Of a stretch of 64,000 bases of DNA, positions 17,381 through 26,679 are shown piece after piece (positions within the stretch are counted from its first letter, which is position 1; each line of letters starts with the position of its first letter). Origin of the DNA: Terriglobales bacterium (lineage in GTDB: Bacteria > Acidobacteriota > Terriglobia > Terriglobales > Acidobacteriaceae); contig DATMPC010000103.1 of assembly GCA_035567895.1 (NCBI GenBank), positions 62,001 through 126,000 on the forward strand. The letters are read 5' to 3'. A program made the position numbers and the translations under genes. Below the pieces are notes generated by a model. It saw only the letters and a program-made list of their open reading frames with translations, made no database searches and was not told where the DNA came from.

Positions 17381-18303
17381 CAACAGAAGCAAAAGTAGGA
17401 GCGTTTGTCCTGGGATGCTTCGGGATCCTGGCGTTCACGCTCATTTACCTCATGAACGCGCAATTCAGCGGCGCGACAGTTCCATATCGGACCTATCTTA
17501 AGTATGCCGGTGGGCTGGAGCCGGGAGCCTCGGTGCTCTTTGGCGGCATCAGCGCCGGCAAAGTAACAGCCGTTCGGCCCTGGGCGACAGACCCAACCCG
17601 AATCGAGATTCTTCTCGAAGTAAAACAGGGTACGCCTCTCAATGAGAAGTCCGTGGCCAAACTGGGTCTGGTCAGCATTATGAACAGCGCTTCTTTATCA
17701 ATCACTACAGGCAGCAATGATGCAAAGCGACTTCCACCGGGGTCATCCATTCAGTCGCAGGAAGCCGCCAGTCTGGATGAGATCGCCGGCAAAATGGCCA
17801 CCATCGCGGACAACGCAAATGCCTTGGTCACGCAGGTTAAGGGAGAGCTGGAAGGAATCAGCGGCGACGCCCGACATCTCCTCGCCAACCTCAATACCGT
17901 TACGGGACCGGTCAATCAACAGAAGATTCGAGCCGTGCTGGATAACGTGAACACCATGCTCGCGACGGAAGGTCCGAAGATTGATCGCATCTCAGATCAG
18001 TTGATCGCAGTCAGCCAGCATGCCGATGACACCATTCAGAATGTGAATGGCACAGTCACCGATATCCGGGACCCGATACGCAAGGATCTGGCTGAGTTGC
18101 AGAGTACTTTGCAGGCAGCCAAGAGCTTACTCACGGATATGCAGGTTATGGTGCGAGCGAACGACTACAAGATCGACGATACGGTGGACAACCTGCGGGT
18201 AGCAACCGACAACCTGGATCAACTGACCGACTCACTGAAGCAGCGTCCCTGGAGCATGATTCGGATCAAGCAACCGAAAGAGCGGCAGGTCCCGCAACAA
18301 TAA
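17377..18303 (+). CDS. MCE-domain substrate-binding protein (MlaD-like)
   Basis: A 308-aa protein. One N-terminal membrane anchor (about 8-26), then an MCE domain (about 34-115: YLKYAGGLEPGASVLFGGIS, AKLGLVSIMNSASLSITTG). A long C-terminal half (about 130-295) is rich in heptad-like hydrophobics (IADNANALVTQV, VLDNVNTML, LQSTLQAAKSLL), probably a helical barrel or coiled coil. E. coli MlaD is about 180 aa; the extra helical region makes this more like the longer MCE proteins that span more of the periplasm. GTG start in a GTGA overlap. Confidence 0.92.
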   Translation: MTTEAKVGAFVLGCFGILAFTLIYLMNAQFSGATVPYRTYLKYAGGLEPGASVLFGGISAGKVTAVRPWATDPTRIEILLEVKQGTPLNEKSVAKLGLVSIMNSASLSITTGSNDAKRLPPGSSIQSQEAASLDEIAGKMATIADNANALVTQVKGELEGISGDARHLLANLNTVTGPVNQQKIRAVLDNVNTMLATEGPKIDRISDQLIAVSQHADDTIQNVNGTVTDIRDPIRKDLAELQSTLQAAKSLLTDMQVMVRANDYKIDDTVDNLRVATDNLDQLTDSLKQRPWSMIRIKQPKERQVPQQ

Positions 18304-18315
18304 GGAAGGGCGCAT

Positions 18316-18918
18316 ATGAAAAAGCGCGTGATGATATTTCTGTTTGCCATAGCACTCCCGATCGTTCTGGCGGGTTGTGGAGGCGCGGTGAAGTACCCGA
18401 ACTACTACACTCTGCACGTGCCGCCTCCACCCGATCCACCGGCGCAGGAAGGCAATCGCACATCTTTGGCAGTACGCGAATTTCGATCGCCCTCTTACCT
18501 GCGGCAAGGGGCCATTGTCTACAAAACGTCCCCGGAGCAGATCGGGTTTTATAACTACCATCGCTGGGCCGTGGATCCTCGTGAGTTCCTGACCAACGCA
18601 GTTGCGGAGCGCCTCAGCGCGAGTGGAAACTTCGCGAACGTAAAGCTGTACGACGGCCGCTCCAACGTCGATTACGTTCTCAGCGGACGCCTTGAGAAGC
18701 TCGAGGAAATTGACTACGAGGGCGGCGTCAAGGTCGAGGTTGCGATTTCAGCTCAGATGACGAACCTTGCCACTGGTGCGACCGTGTGGAGCAATGCTGT
18801 CTCCGAGGTTGGAACAGTCAACAAGCGCGATGTACCTGCTGTTGTATCCGAAATGAACCGGACGATGGATCGGGCGATCGAGAAATTGCTCACGCCGGCT
18901 CCTGCAGTCACCAAGTAA
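18316..18918 (+). CDS. ABC-type transport auxiliary lipoprotein (PqiC-like)
   Basis: A 200-aa precursor with lipoprotein signal IVLAGC (Cys21), then the PqiC/auxiliary lipoprotein fold: YYTLHVP, LAVREFRSPSYLRQGAIVYK, HRWAVDPREFLTNAVAERL. In E. coli the homologue works with the PqiAB MCE system at the outer membrane; here it is the last transport gene, 12 bases after the MCE gene. The cluster thus combines Mla-type core genes with a Pqi-type lipoprotein. GGAAGG precedes the ATG. Confidence 0.88.
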   Translation: MKKRVMIFLFAIALPIVLAGCGGAVKYPNYYTLHVPPPPDPPAQEGNRTSLAVREFRSPSYLRQGAIVYKTSPEQIGFYNYHRWAVDPREFLTNAVAERLSASGNFANVKLYDGRSNVDYVLSGRLEKLEEIDYEGGVKVEVAISAQMTNLATGATVWSNAVSEVGTVNKRDVPAVVSEMNRTMDRAIEKLLTPAPAVTK

Positions 18919-18930
18919 AAGGAGGTGCTA

Positions 18931-19917
18931 ATGGCAGTTCCTGGTGGTCAAGCCACAACTATTCCTTCTACCGAGTTTCGAATTACCAGCACAGATGGGT
19001 TGCAAATAGCCTGCGCGCGGTGGGACAGCCGTGGGGGTGTGCGAGGCGTGGTCCAGATTGCCCACGGTATGGGTGAACATATCGGGCGGTATGCAGGGTT
19101 GATCGAGTTTTTGGTATCCGCGGGGTTCACTGTTTACGGAAACGATCACCGCGGACACGGCCGCACGGCGTCTTCCGCGAAGCACTTCGGCGACTTCGGC
19201 CACTGGGGCTTCGACTTGCTCGTCGAGGACATGGTGCGGTTAAGCGCTATTGCCAGAGAAGAAAATCCCGATGCTCCATTCATCCTGCTAGGACACAGCA
19301 TGGGCTCTTTCGCAGCCCAACAATACGTGCTCGAGCATAGCCGCCAAGTCGACGCACTTGTCCTTTCTGGATCAGGCGCTCTGGACGGACTCGCACACCT
19401 CGCCAGTGCAGCGCCGCCGGGCAGGAACATTCTGAACGCTCCCTTTGAGCCGGCGCGGACTCCACTCGACTGGTTGAGCCGCGATGACGCAGTTGTCAAT
19501 GCGTTCATTAACGACCCGCTGTGCTTCCCGCGACTTCAGCCCGCGTCTTTCAATTCATTTCTCGCGGCTGCGCCTCGATTGTCCGATCCCATGAGGCTTG
19601 GAAGGATACGTTCCGACTTGCCTATCTACCTTTTTTCGGGCAGTGCAGATCCAGTGGGCCAACAACTCGAAGGGCTTGAAATCCTGATAGCTCGCTACCA
19701 CCAAGCGGGACTCTACGACATTACGCATGATTTTTACTCCGGCGGGCGGCACGAGATGCTCAATGAACTAAATCGCGACGAAGTCCGGGCTAATCTGCTT
19801 GCCTGGATCTTCGGGGTTCTGAAGAAAGAGGACCAGAGCGAGGCCGCTTCCGTTAGGGAAAACGCAATTCCTGCGGAGGATCAATCGAACATGCAAACAG
19901 AAGATGGTAGGAGCTAA
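18931..19917 (+). CDS. Alpha/beta hydrolase, monoacylglycerol lipase/lysophospholipase-like
   Basis: A 328-aa Hydrolase_4-type alpha/beta hydrolase. Oxyanion loop HGMGEH (45-50), Y-G-N-D-H-R-G-H-G, nucleophile elbow GHSMGS (Ser123), acid in LFSGSADPVG and His in YSGGRHEMLNE. No signal peptide, so cytoplasmic. Relatives cleave monoacylglycerols or lysophospholipids; position just after a lipid transporter suggests turnover of transported lipid (inference). ATG 18931 is preferred over GTG 18925 because the GTG overlaps the GGAGG at 18921-18925. About 35 polar C-terminal residues look disordered. Confidence 0.88.
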   Translation: MAVPGGQATTIPSTEFRITSTDGLQIACARWDSRGGVRGVVQIAHGMGEHIGRYAGLIEFLVSAGFTVYGNDHRGHGRTASSAKHFGDFGHWGFDLLVEDMVRLSAIAREENPDAPFILLGHSMGSFAAQQYVLEHSRQVDALVLSGSGALDGLAHLASAAPPGRNILNAPFEPARTPLDWLSRDDAVVNAFINDPLCFPRLQPASFNSFLAAAPRLSDPMRLGRIRSDLPIYLFSGSADPVGQQLEGLEILIARYHQAGLYDITHDFYSGGRHEMLNELNRDEVRANLLAWIFGVLKKEDQSEAASVRENAIPAEDQSNMQTEDGRS

Positions 19918-19926
19918 GCAAGCTAC

Positions 19927-20505
19927 ATGCCGACGTCTGTAGCCATTACCTTTGTCCTGATTATCGTGGCGCGAATCACTGATGTCACGCTGGACACAGT
20001 TCGCACCGCGGCGATCATTCAAGGCCGTCGCGTATTTGCAGCGGTCCTTGGCTTCTTTGAAGCCGTCATCTACATCTGCGTCGTGGCTAAGGTCCTACTC
20101 AACGTGAATCACCCGATATATGCGCTCGCATACGGGACCGGATTTGCTTCCGGAACATTCTTGGGAATTTTGATCGAGCAGCATCTGGCCTTCGGGGAGC
20201 AGGTGGTATCACTTTTCACGAGGAAGGGCGCAGAGCTCTCCAAGGCGCTTGCAGATGCTGGCTATCTCACGGCGGAAGTGCACGGGCATACGCGCGAGGG
20301 AGACTTGGCGATCCTCCACGTTGAGATTCCCCGCAAACTCACTCGCGACTTAGTTCGGGATGCCACCGCCGTCGATCCGAGTTGTTTCTGCGTGATCAAC
20401 GATGTGCGAATGGCGAAATTCCTAGCAGGCTCAACGCAAAACTCCACGCACATGGGCATGAGCACCTCAGATGCGCATGGATTTGCTCGTTTGAAACGTC
20501 AATAA
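19927..20505 (+). CDS. UPF0316 (DUF2179-like) membrane protein
   Basis: A 192-aa protein with three membrane helices (about 5-24, 36-58, 63-83) and a cytoplasmic alpha/beta domain (about 95-165). Family features: ITDVTLDTVRTAAIIQGRR, GFASGTFLGILIE and the end VDPSCFCVIND. The molecular function of this family is not established. It starts 9 bases after the hydrolase gene and so probably belongs to the lipid transport operon. The ATG is not preceded by a strong ribosome site. Confidence 0.8.
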   Translation: MPTSVAITFVLIIVARITDVTLDTVRTAAIIQGRRVFAAVLGFFEAVIYICVVAKVLLNVNHPIYALAYGTGFASGTFLGILIEQHLAFGEQVVSLFTRKGAELSKALADAGYLTAEVHGHTREGDLAILHVEIPRKLTRDLVRDATAVDPSCFCVINDVRMAKFLAGSTQNSTHMGMSTSDAHGFARLKRQ

Positions 20506-20701
20506 GGTCAGCCAAGTGTTTGTCACCTGCCATCGCCCTCGCAACTCTTCATCGACCGTCGGCTTCCATTTTCAAACGCTTACGAGTGGTCTCAGGGTTG
20601 CACTTCTGAGGACGCCATCAGCGAATGGCAAGAGCCAACCACTTGGGCAACGAAACGAAAATCCATTCCGACTCCACCGCGGGGAGCAAGGAGCTTAAGA
20701 A

Positions 20702-23170
20702 ATGACCCCAGTCGTAGAAGAAATCGTAGAAGTAGCAGAAGAGCCGTCAACCACTTCAAGTTTGAGCGCATATGGAAAGGCGAGATCCACCGTTCAAGGA
20801 TCGCCCCTGAACTCCGAGGAATTAAGAAAGACAGACGCTTATTGGCGTGCCAGCCTCTACGTCTGCCTGGGGATGCTTTACCTTCAGGACAACCCCTTGC
20901 TCCGTGAGCCGCTCAAGATTGAGCACGTCAAGCCACGCATGCTGGGTCACTGGGGCTCGGATGCCGGCCAAGCCTTCACTTACATCCATTTCAACCGACT
21001 GATTAAGAAGTACGATCTGAATGCGTACTACGTTTGCGGACCCGGGCACGGGGCGCCCTCGGTTCTGTCCCAGGGCTACCTCGAGGGGACATATTCCGAG
21101 GTCTACCCGGACAAGAGTGAAGACCTCCGCGGACTGCAACGCTTTTTCCGGCAGTTCTCATTCCCGGGAGGGATCGGCAGTCACGCCACCCCCGAGACCC
21201 CCGGCAGCATCAACGAGGGCGGCGAGCTGGGCTACTGTATCTCGCACGCCTACGGATCGGTCTACGACCACCCCGACCTGATCGCCCTGACCGTGGTGGG
21301 CGACGGCGAGGCCGAGACCGGCCCGCTGGCCACGAGCTGGCACAGCAACAAATTCCTCAACCCGATCCGCGACGGGGCGGTGCTACCGGTGCTGCACCTC
21401 AACGGCTACAAGATCAACAACCCCACACTGCTGGCCCGCATCAGCCGCGAGGAGCTGGAAGCGCTGTTCGTCGGCTACGGGTACACCCCGCATTTTGTGG
21501 AGGGCAGTGACCCCGAAAGCATGCACCAGGCGATGGCCGCGACCCTGGAACACTGCGTCCTGGAGATCCGCAAGATCCAGGATGAGGCGCGGCGGACCGG
21601 CAAGCCATCGCGACCGCGCTGGCCCATGGTCATTCTGCGAACCCCCAAGGGCTGGACGGCCCCGCGGAAGGTGGACGGACAATACCTCGAAGGCTTCTGG
21701 CGCGCGCACCAGATCCCGCTGCCTGACGTCCACTCCAACCCTGCTCACCTGCAACTGCTGGAAAAATGGCTGCGCAGCTACGAGCCGGAGAAGCTCTTTG
21801 ATCAGGCGGGCCGGCTTATCCCGGAACTGCGAGCGCTGCCGCCTGAGGGAACTCGACGGATGAGCGCCAACCCCGTGACCAACGGCGGGCTGCTTCGCAA
21901 GCCTCTCGACATGCCGGACTTCCGCACCCTCGGCATCGAGGTCAAGAAACCAGGAACAATCCAGGTCGGTAACGCCGGCTTCCTCGGTGCCTTGATGCGG
22001 GAGATCATGAAGCGGAATAAGAACAACTTTCGACTCTTCGGGCCGGATGAGTCGCAGTCCAACAGGCTCGACGCCGTGTACGAGGTCACCGAGAAGGCTT
22101 GGCTCGCTGAGTATTTCCCGGAGGACGCCGATGGCGGCCACCTGGCCCCGGACGGGCGCGTCATGGAGATGCTCAGCGAGCATACCCTTGAAGGGTGGCT
22201 GGAGGGCTACATTCTGAGCGGCCGGCACGGCCTGATCAACAGCTACGAGTCGTTCGTCCACCTCCTCGACTCAATGTTCAACCAGCACGCAAAGTGGCTG
22301 GAGAAGTGCAGCGAGGTACCGTGGCGGGCGAAGGTCTCCTCGCTCAACATGCTGGTCAGTGGCCTGGTCTGGCGACAGGACCACAACGGGTTCACGCACC
22401 AGGACCCCGGCTTCCTCGACGTGGTCGCGAACAAGAGCCCGAGCATAGTGCGCGTCTACCTTCCGCCCGACGCCAACTGCCTGCTCTCAGTCGGCGATCA
22501 CTGCTTCCGCAGCGAAAACTATATCAACGTCATCGTTGCAGACAAGCAGCCGCAGGACATGCAGTACCTGGACATGGAGGCGGCGATCGCCCACTGTACC
22601 AAGGGCCTGGGTATCTGGAACTGGGCCAGCAACGACCAGGGGACAGAGCCCGACGTGGTAATGGCAAGCTGCGGCGACGTGCCGACGGTGGAGTGTTTGG
22701 CGGCCACCGCCCTGCTGCGGCACCACATCCCCGATGTGAAGATCCGTGTCGTGAACGTCGTAGATCTGTTTAAGCTGCTGCCCAGCACCGAACACCCGCA
22801 CGGGCTGACGGACCGTGAATTCGAGGCCGTCTTCACGGCGGACAGGCCGGTGATCTTCACCTTCCACGGATACCCGGGGCTGATCCATCGACTCACCTAC
22901 AGGCGGCCAAGCCAGCACAACCTCCACGTGCGCGGCTACAAGGAGCACGGCAACATCAACACACCCCTGGAATTGGCCATCCGCAACGAGACCGACCGCT
23001 TCACCCTGGCCATCGATGCCATCGATCGGATCCCTCGCTTGCGCACCACCGCCGCCGCTGTTCGCCAAGAACTTGCCGACCAGCGAATTGCGTGCGAGCA
23101 GTACGCTTACGAGCACGGCATCGACCGGCCCGACATCACCGAATGGAGGTGGCCGCACCCGACCTCCTAG
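20702..23170 (+). CDS. xfp: Xylulose-5-P/fructose-6-P phosphoketolase
   Basis: An 822-aa thiamine diphosphate enzyme of full family length. It splits xylulose 5-P (and often fructose 6-P) with phosphate to acetyl phosphate plus glyceraldehyde 3-P (or erythrose 4-P). Motifs: GPGHGAPS and YPD in the N-terminal domain, the TPP/Mg motif VGDGEAETGPLATSWHSNKF, and ESFVHLLDSMFNQHAKWLE, then QDHNGFTHQDPGFLD in the middle domain. AAGGAG lies 9 bases before the ATG. From roughly base 21030 on, third positions become strongly G/C-rich while the first about 330 bases look like the neighbours; this hints at transfer or recombination. First gene of the plus-strand pentose phosphate group. Confidence 0.97.
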   Translation: MTPVVEEIVEVAEEPSTTSSLSAYGKARSTVQGSPLNSEELRKTDAYWRASLYVCLGMLYLQDNPLLREPLKIEHVKPRMLGHWGSDAGQAFTYIHFNRLIKKYDLNAYYVCGPGHGAPSVLSQGYLEGTYSEVYPDKSEDLRGLQRFFRQFSFPGGIGSHATPETPGSINEGGELGYCISHAYGSVYDHPDLIALTVVGDGEAETGPLATSWHSNKFLNPIRDGAVLPVLHLNGYKINNPTLLARISREELEALFVGYGYTPHFVEGSDPESMHQAMAATLEHCVLEIRKIQDEARRTGKPSRPRWPMVILRTPKGWTAPRKVDGQYLEGFWRAHQIPLPDVHSNPAHLQLLEKWLRSYEPEKLFDQAGRLIPELRALPPEGTRRMSANPVTNGGLLRKPLDMPDFRTLGIEVKKPGTIQVGNAGFLGALMREIMKRNKNNFRLFGPDESQSNRLDAVYEVTEKAWLAEYFPEDADGGHLAPDGRVMEMLSEHTLEGWLEGYILSGRHGLINSYESFVHLLDSMFNQHAKWLEKCSEVPWRAKVSSLNMLVSGLVWRQDHNGFTHQDPGFLDVVANKSPSIVRVYLPPDANCLLSVGDHCFRSENYINVIVADKQPQDMQYLDMEAAIAHCTKGLGIWNWASNDQGTEPDVVMASCGDVPTVECLAATALLRHHIPDVKIRVVNVVDLFKLLPSTEHPHGLTDREFEAVFTADRPVIFTFHGYPGLIHRLTYRRPSQHNLHVRGYKEHGNINTPLELAIRNETDRFTLAIDAIDRIPRLRTTAAAVRQELADQRIACEQYAYEHGIDRPDITEWRWPHPTS

Positions 23171-23365
23171 GTTGGAAACAGCGTGAGGGGTGGCTGGCAA
23201 CGGGGAATCGGCCACCCTCGGGCAACCACCAAGCGCAACACTTGAAAGCGCAATTCCAGAATACGCATTGCGGAACGATGATCACCGGAGCGATGTGAAT
23301 GAGTCTGCTTACGACATCAATGACAAGATTGGGTCCATCATCAAGAAAAACCGGGAGCGTCGCCT

Positions 23366-23950
23366 ATGTCTGACACTGGTCTTGCGTGCCTCGCTTCGCC
23401 TGATGTATTGGCCCGTGCCCGTAAGATCAAACTTTTTCTGATGGACGTAGACGGTACGCTGACCGATGGCGGCGTCTGCCTGATCTCGGCCACAATCGCC
23501 GACGGCTTAGGAGAACCGATCGTCTCCGAAATGAAAGTGTTCAACTCCCGGGACGGCCAGGGATTATCGCTTGCCCACACCATGGGGATTCAGACAGGCT
23601 TCATCACCGGCCGACATTCACCGGCCGTGGCTAAGCGTGCTCAAGAGCTGAAGGTCACTTTTGTTTATCTGGGACAGGGGAAGAAGACGGCGGCTTTCGA
23701 AGAGTGCGTACAAAAGGCAGGCGTGAGGGAAGACGAGGTTGCTTATATGGGTGATGACCTGCCGGACATTCCTCTGGCGCAGCGAGCCGGACTGGCAGTG
23801 TGCGTAGCCAACGGGGCACCTGAGTTAGCGGCCGTATGCCACTTCACCACTCGCCAGCTTGCGGGGCGGGGTACCGCGCGCGAGGTGGTGGAACTAATCC
23901 TGAAGGCGCAGGGACGTTGGGAGGAGGCGGTGCCCCAGGCGCTTGCGTAA
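23366..23950 (+). CDS. KdsC-like HAD phosphatase
   Basis: A 194-aa capless HAD (subfamily IIIA). Motif I MDVDGTLTDG (nucleophile Asp27, acid/base Asp29), motif II in GFITGRHSPAV (Thr), Lys in GQGKKTAAFEE, motif IV MGDDLPDIP. This matches 3-deoxy-manno-octulosonate 8-phosphate phosphatase KdsC, which acts in lipopolysaccharide synthesis as a tetramer. No other Kdo gene is near; instead it lies between phosphoketolase and transketolase. A role on another sugar acid or sugar phosphate in this pathway is possible. A small insertion (ISATIADGLGEPIVSE) after motif I is longer than usual. Confidence 0.85.
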   Translation: MSDTGLACLASPDVLARARKIKLFLMDVDGTLTDGGVCLISATIADGLGEPIVSEMKVFNSRDGQGLSLAHTMGIQTGFITGRHSPAVAKRAQELKVTFVYLGQGKKTAAFEECVQKAGVREDEVAYMGDDLPDIPLAQRAGLAVCVANGAPELAAVCHFTTRQLAGRGTAREVVELILKAQGRWEEAVPQALA

Positions 23951-24015
23951 CAAAACTGCCGATTAGGAATTTAGAACGAAACCGACACTAGACCGCCACC
24001 AGCGAAAGGATCTGT

Positions 24016-26175
24016 ATGAGTGTAACCATCGAGACTCCCATCTCTCAGGCACCCCAGGACATCAACACCGTACCATTCCGGGAACCGGCGCGCAGCGCCT
24101 CCGGAGCACAGCAAGACATGGATTTGCTCAGCATCAACACCATCCGCACCTTGTCCATGGATGGTGTGCAGGCGGCGAATTCAGGGCATCCCGGAACTCC
24201 AATGGCATTAGCGCCGGTGGCGTACTGCCTGTGGCAGCAGTTCCTTCGATTTGATCCGCAAGATCCCGTATGGCCCAACCGCGATCGCTTCGTGCTCTCG
24301 ATCGGGCACGCGTCGATGTTGCTCTATTCACTGCTTCATCTGACCGAAGTGCGAGCCGTTAGCAAAGACTATGAAACTCTCGGCGAAGTATCGGTGCCGC
24401 TGGATGCCATCAAGGCGTTCCGCCAGCTGGATAGCCGTTGTCCCGGACATCCTGAATATCGCTGGACGTCGGGCGTCGAGACCACTACGGGACCGCTAGG
24501 TCAGGGTGTCTCTACCAGCGTCGGCATGGCGATTGGTCGGCAGTGGCTGGCCGCGCGCTACAACCGCCCGGGTTTTGAGGATCTGTTCGACTTCAACGTT
24601 TACGCTTTGTGCGGCGATGGATGCATGATGGAAGGCATCTCTCACGAAGCCGCCTCCCTCGCCGGACACCTGGGGCTCTCAAATCTCTGCTGGATTTACG
24701 ACAACAATCACATCACGATCGAGGGCAACACATCGCTGGCCTTTACCGAAGACGTGGCCACTCGCTTCATTGGCTACGGTTGGAATGTGACGCGGGTGGG
24801 TGATGCAAACGACCTCAACATGCTCGCTCGTGCCTTTCGAAACTTTCAGAGCACGAAAGGTCGCCCTACCTTAATTATTGTGGACAGCCACATCGGCTAT
24901 GGCGCACCACATAAACAGGACACTAGTGGGGCCCACGGCGAACCCCTGGGCGAAGAAGAGATCCGGCTGGCCAAACGAAACTACGGCTGGCCTGAAGACA
25001 AAAAGTTCTACGTGCCAGATGGAGTCTACGATCACTTTCGTCAGGGCATCGGAAAGCGGGGTCAGCAGTTGCGCGACGCCTGGTTCGCGCGAATCGCCGA
25101 ATATGGCAAGCAGTACCCAGAGCTGGCGAAGGAATTATTCCAGATGCAGCACCGCCAGCTCCCTGAAGGATGGGAGCGTGACTTGCCTGAGTTCCCGGCC
25201 GATGCCAAAGGCCTGGCAACTCGCGAGTCTTCAGCAAAGGTGTTGAACGCAGCCGCCAAAAACATCCCCTGGTTAATCGGAGGATCAGCAGACCTAGCAC
25301 CTTCTACGAAGACCCGCCTCACGTTCGAGGGCGCAGGGGATTTCTCGTCAGACAATTATGCCGGACGCAATTTTCATTTCGGGATTCGCGAGCACGCCAT
25401 GGGCGCCATCCTCAACGGAATGAGTCTGGTTAAAGTCCGCCCCTTCGGCTCGGGATTTTTCATCTTCGTCGATTACATGCGCGGGTCTCTGCGCCTAAGC
25501 TCCTTGATGGAGCTTCCTGTCATTTACGTCTTCACGCACGACTCGATTGGAGTCGGTGAGGACGGTCCAACCCATCAGCCCATCGAGCAACTTGCCCACA
25601 TGCGCTCCATGCCCGGGCTGATTATGATCCGGCCTGCAGACGCGAATGAGGTGACTGAGGCGTGGAAAGTCATACTGCAACTGCATCACGGGCCGGCGGT
25701 ACTGGTGCTCACTCGCCAGGCCGTGCCCACGATCGACAGAACGAAATATGCGGCCGCTTCGGGACTGACGCGAGGCGCCTACACTCTGGCCGATGCCCCC
25801 GGTGCCGACCCTGAGGTCATCCTCATCGGCACCGGTAGCGAGGTTGCACTCTGCCTCGAGGCATATGAGCAACTGACTAAAGAGGGCGTGCGGGCGCGAG
25901 TAGTCAGCATGCCGTCGTGGGAATTGTTTGACGATCAGGATAAGGGCTACCGAGAATCGGTTCTGCCTCCGAGCGTGAGAGCGCGCGTGTCGGTAGAAGT
26001 GGCATCGGATTTTGGCTGGTCCAAATACACTGGCTCCGAAGGGCATAACCTTTGTATCGAGAGCTTCGGCGCTTCCGCACCTCTCAAGCAATTGTTGAAG
26101 AAGTTCGGCTTCAGTGCGGACAAGATAGTTGCTGCGGCGAAGAGCCAGATCGCCCGGCACGGGAGCACAAAGTGA
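24016..26175 (+). CDS. tkt: Transketolase
   Basis: A 719-aa TPP enzyme moving two-carbon units between sugar phosphates. N-terminal TPP domain with SGHPGTPMALAPVAY, GPLGQGVSTSVGMAIG and GDGCMMEGISHEAASLAGH; pyrimidine domain with GIREHAMGAILNGM and THDSIGVGEDGPTHQPIEQL; C-terminal domain from about 590. The first about 30 residues (to the AQQDMDLL segment) are an extra leader compared with the usual start. GAAAGGA precedes the ATG. The stop overlaps rpiB by GTGA. Works with phosphoketolase, RpiB, Rpe and transaldolase, all encoded here. Confidence 0.97.
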   Translation: MSVTIETPISQAPQDINTVPFREPARSASGAQQDMDLLSINTIRTLSMDGVQAANSGHPGTPMALAPVAYCLWQQFLRFDPQDPVWPNRDRFVLSIGHASMLLYSLLHLTEVRAVSKDYETLGEVSVPLDAIKAFRQLDSRCPGHPEYRWTSGVETTTGPLGQGVSTSVGMAIGRQWLAARYNRPGFEDLFDFNVYALCGDGCMMEGISHEAASLAGHLGLSNLCWIYDNNHITIEGNTSLAFTEDVATRFIGYGWNVTRVGDANDLNMLARAFRNFQSTKGRPTLIIVDSHIGYGAPHKQDTSGAHGEPLGEEEIRLAKRNYGWPEDKKFYVPDGVYDHFRQGIGKRGQQLRDAWFARIAEYGKQYPELAKELFQMQHRQLPEGWERDLPEFPADAKGLATRESSAKVLNAAAKNIPWLIGGSADLAPSTKTRLTFEGAGDFSSDNYAGRNFHFGIREHAMGAILNGMSLVKVRPFGSGFFIFVDYMRGSLRLSSLMELPVIYVFTHDSIGVGEDGPTHQPIEQLAHMRSMPGLIMIRPADANEVTEAWKVILQLHHGPAVLVLTRQAVPTIDRTKYAAASGLTRGAYTLADAPGADPEVILIGTGSEVALCLEAYEQLTKEGVRARVVSMPSWELFDDQDKGYRESVLPPSVRARVSVEVASDFGWSKYTGSEGHNLCIESFGASAPLKQLLKKFGFSADKIVAAAKSQIARHGSTK

Positions 26176-26657
26176 AAGTAGGCGTGGGAGCAGATCACGG
26201 CGGTTTCGAAATGAGACTGCAACTTGCGAAGTTGCTGAAGGAAGAGGGCTACGATGTCGTCGATTTTGGCAACAAGGTCTATGACACCAGCGACGACTAT
26301 CCGGATTTTGCTATTCCACTTGCGCGGGCTGTGGCCGGCGGGGAGATAGATCGGGGCATTCTCGTGTGCGGCAGTGGCGTCGGAGCGTCAGTGGCTGCCA
26401 ACAAAATTGTCGGCGTTCGAGCCGCGCTCTGTCACGATCACTTTTCGGCACGTCAGGGTGTGGAAGACGACAACCTGAACGTACTTTGCTTCGGAGGCAG
26501 GACTACGGGCATCGCAATCGCCTGGGAGTGTACGCAAAACTTCCTCAACGCCCGGTTCAGCGGCGCAGACCGGCATCGTCGCCGGCTGGCCAAGGTTACT
26601 CAACTCGAAACACTACGGTCACAGCCAGAAGTGGAATGTGACTGTCCGCAGCTATGA
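26172..26657 (+). CDS. rpiB: Ribose-5-phosphate isomerase B
   Basis: A 161-aa RpiB/LacAB-family isomerase linking ribose 5-P and ribulose 5-P. Motifs: ADHGGFEMR at the N-terminus, catalytic Cys in GILVCGSGVGAS, the anion loop GSGVG, and RAALCHDHFSA with NVLCFGGR. The frame is open upstream inside tkt, but GTG 26172 places K-V-G-V-G-A-D-H-G at the true N-terminus and gives a 4-base overlap with the transketolase stop. The last about 15 residues are non-conserved. Confidence 0.95.
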   Translation: MKVGVGADHGGFEMRLQLAKLLKEEGYDVVDFGNKVYDTSDDYPDFAIPLARAVAGGEIDRGILVCGSGVGASVAANKIVGVRAALCHDHFSARQGVEDDNLNVLCFGGRTTGIAIAWECTQNFLNARFSGADRHRRRLAKVTQLETLRSQPEVECDCPQL

Positions 26658-26679
26658 GCTTGCATAACAGGAGAAAACA

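Noticed and set aside
21383-22261. Open frame of 292 codons opposite phosphoketolase
   Set aside because: It arises from the high GC3 of the phosphoketolase part of the gene and has no recognisable motif.
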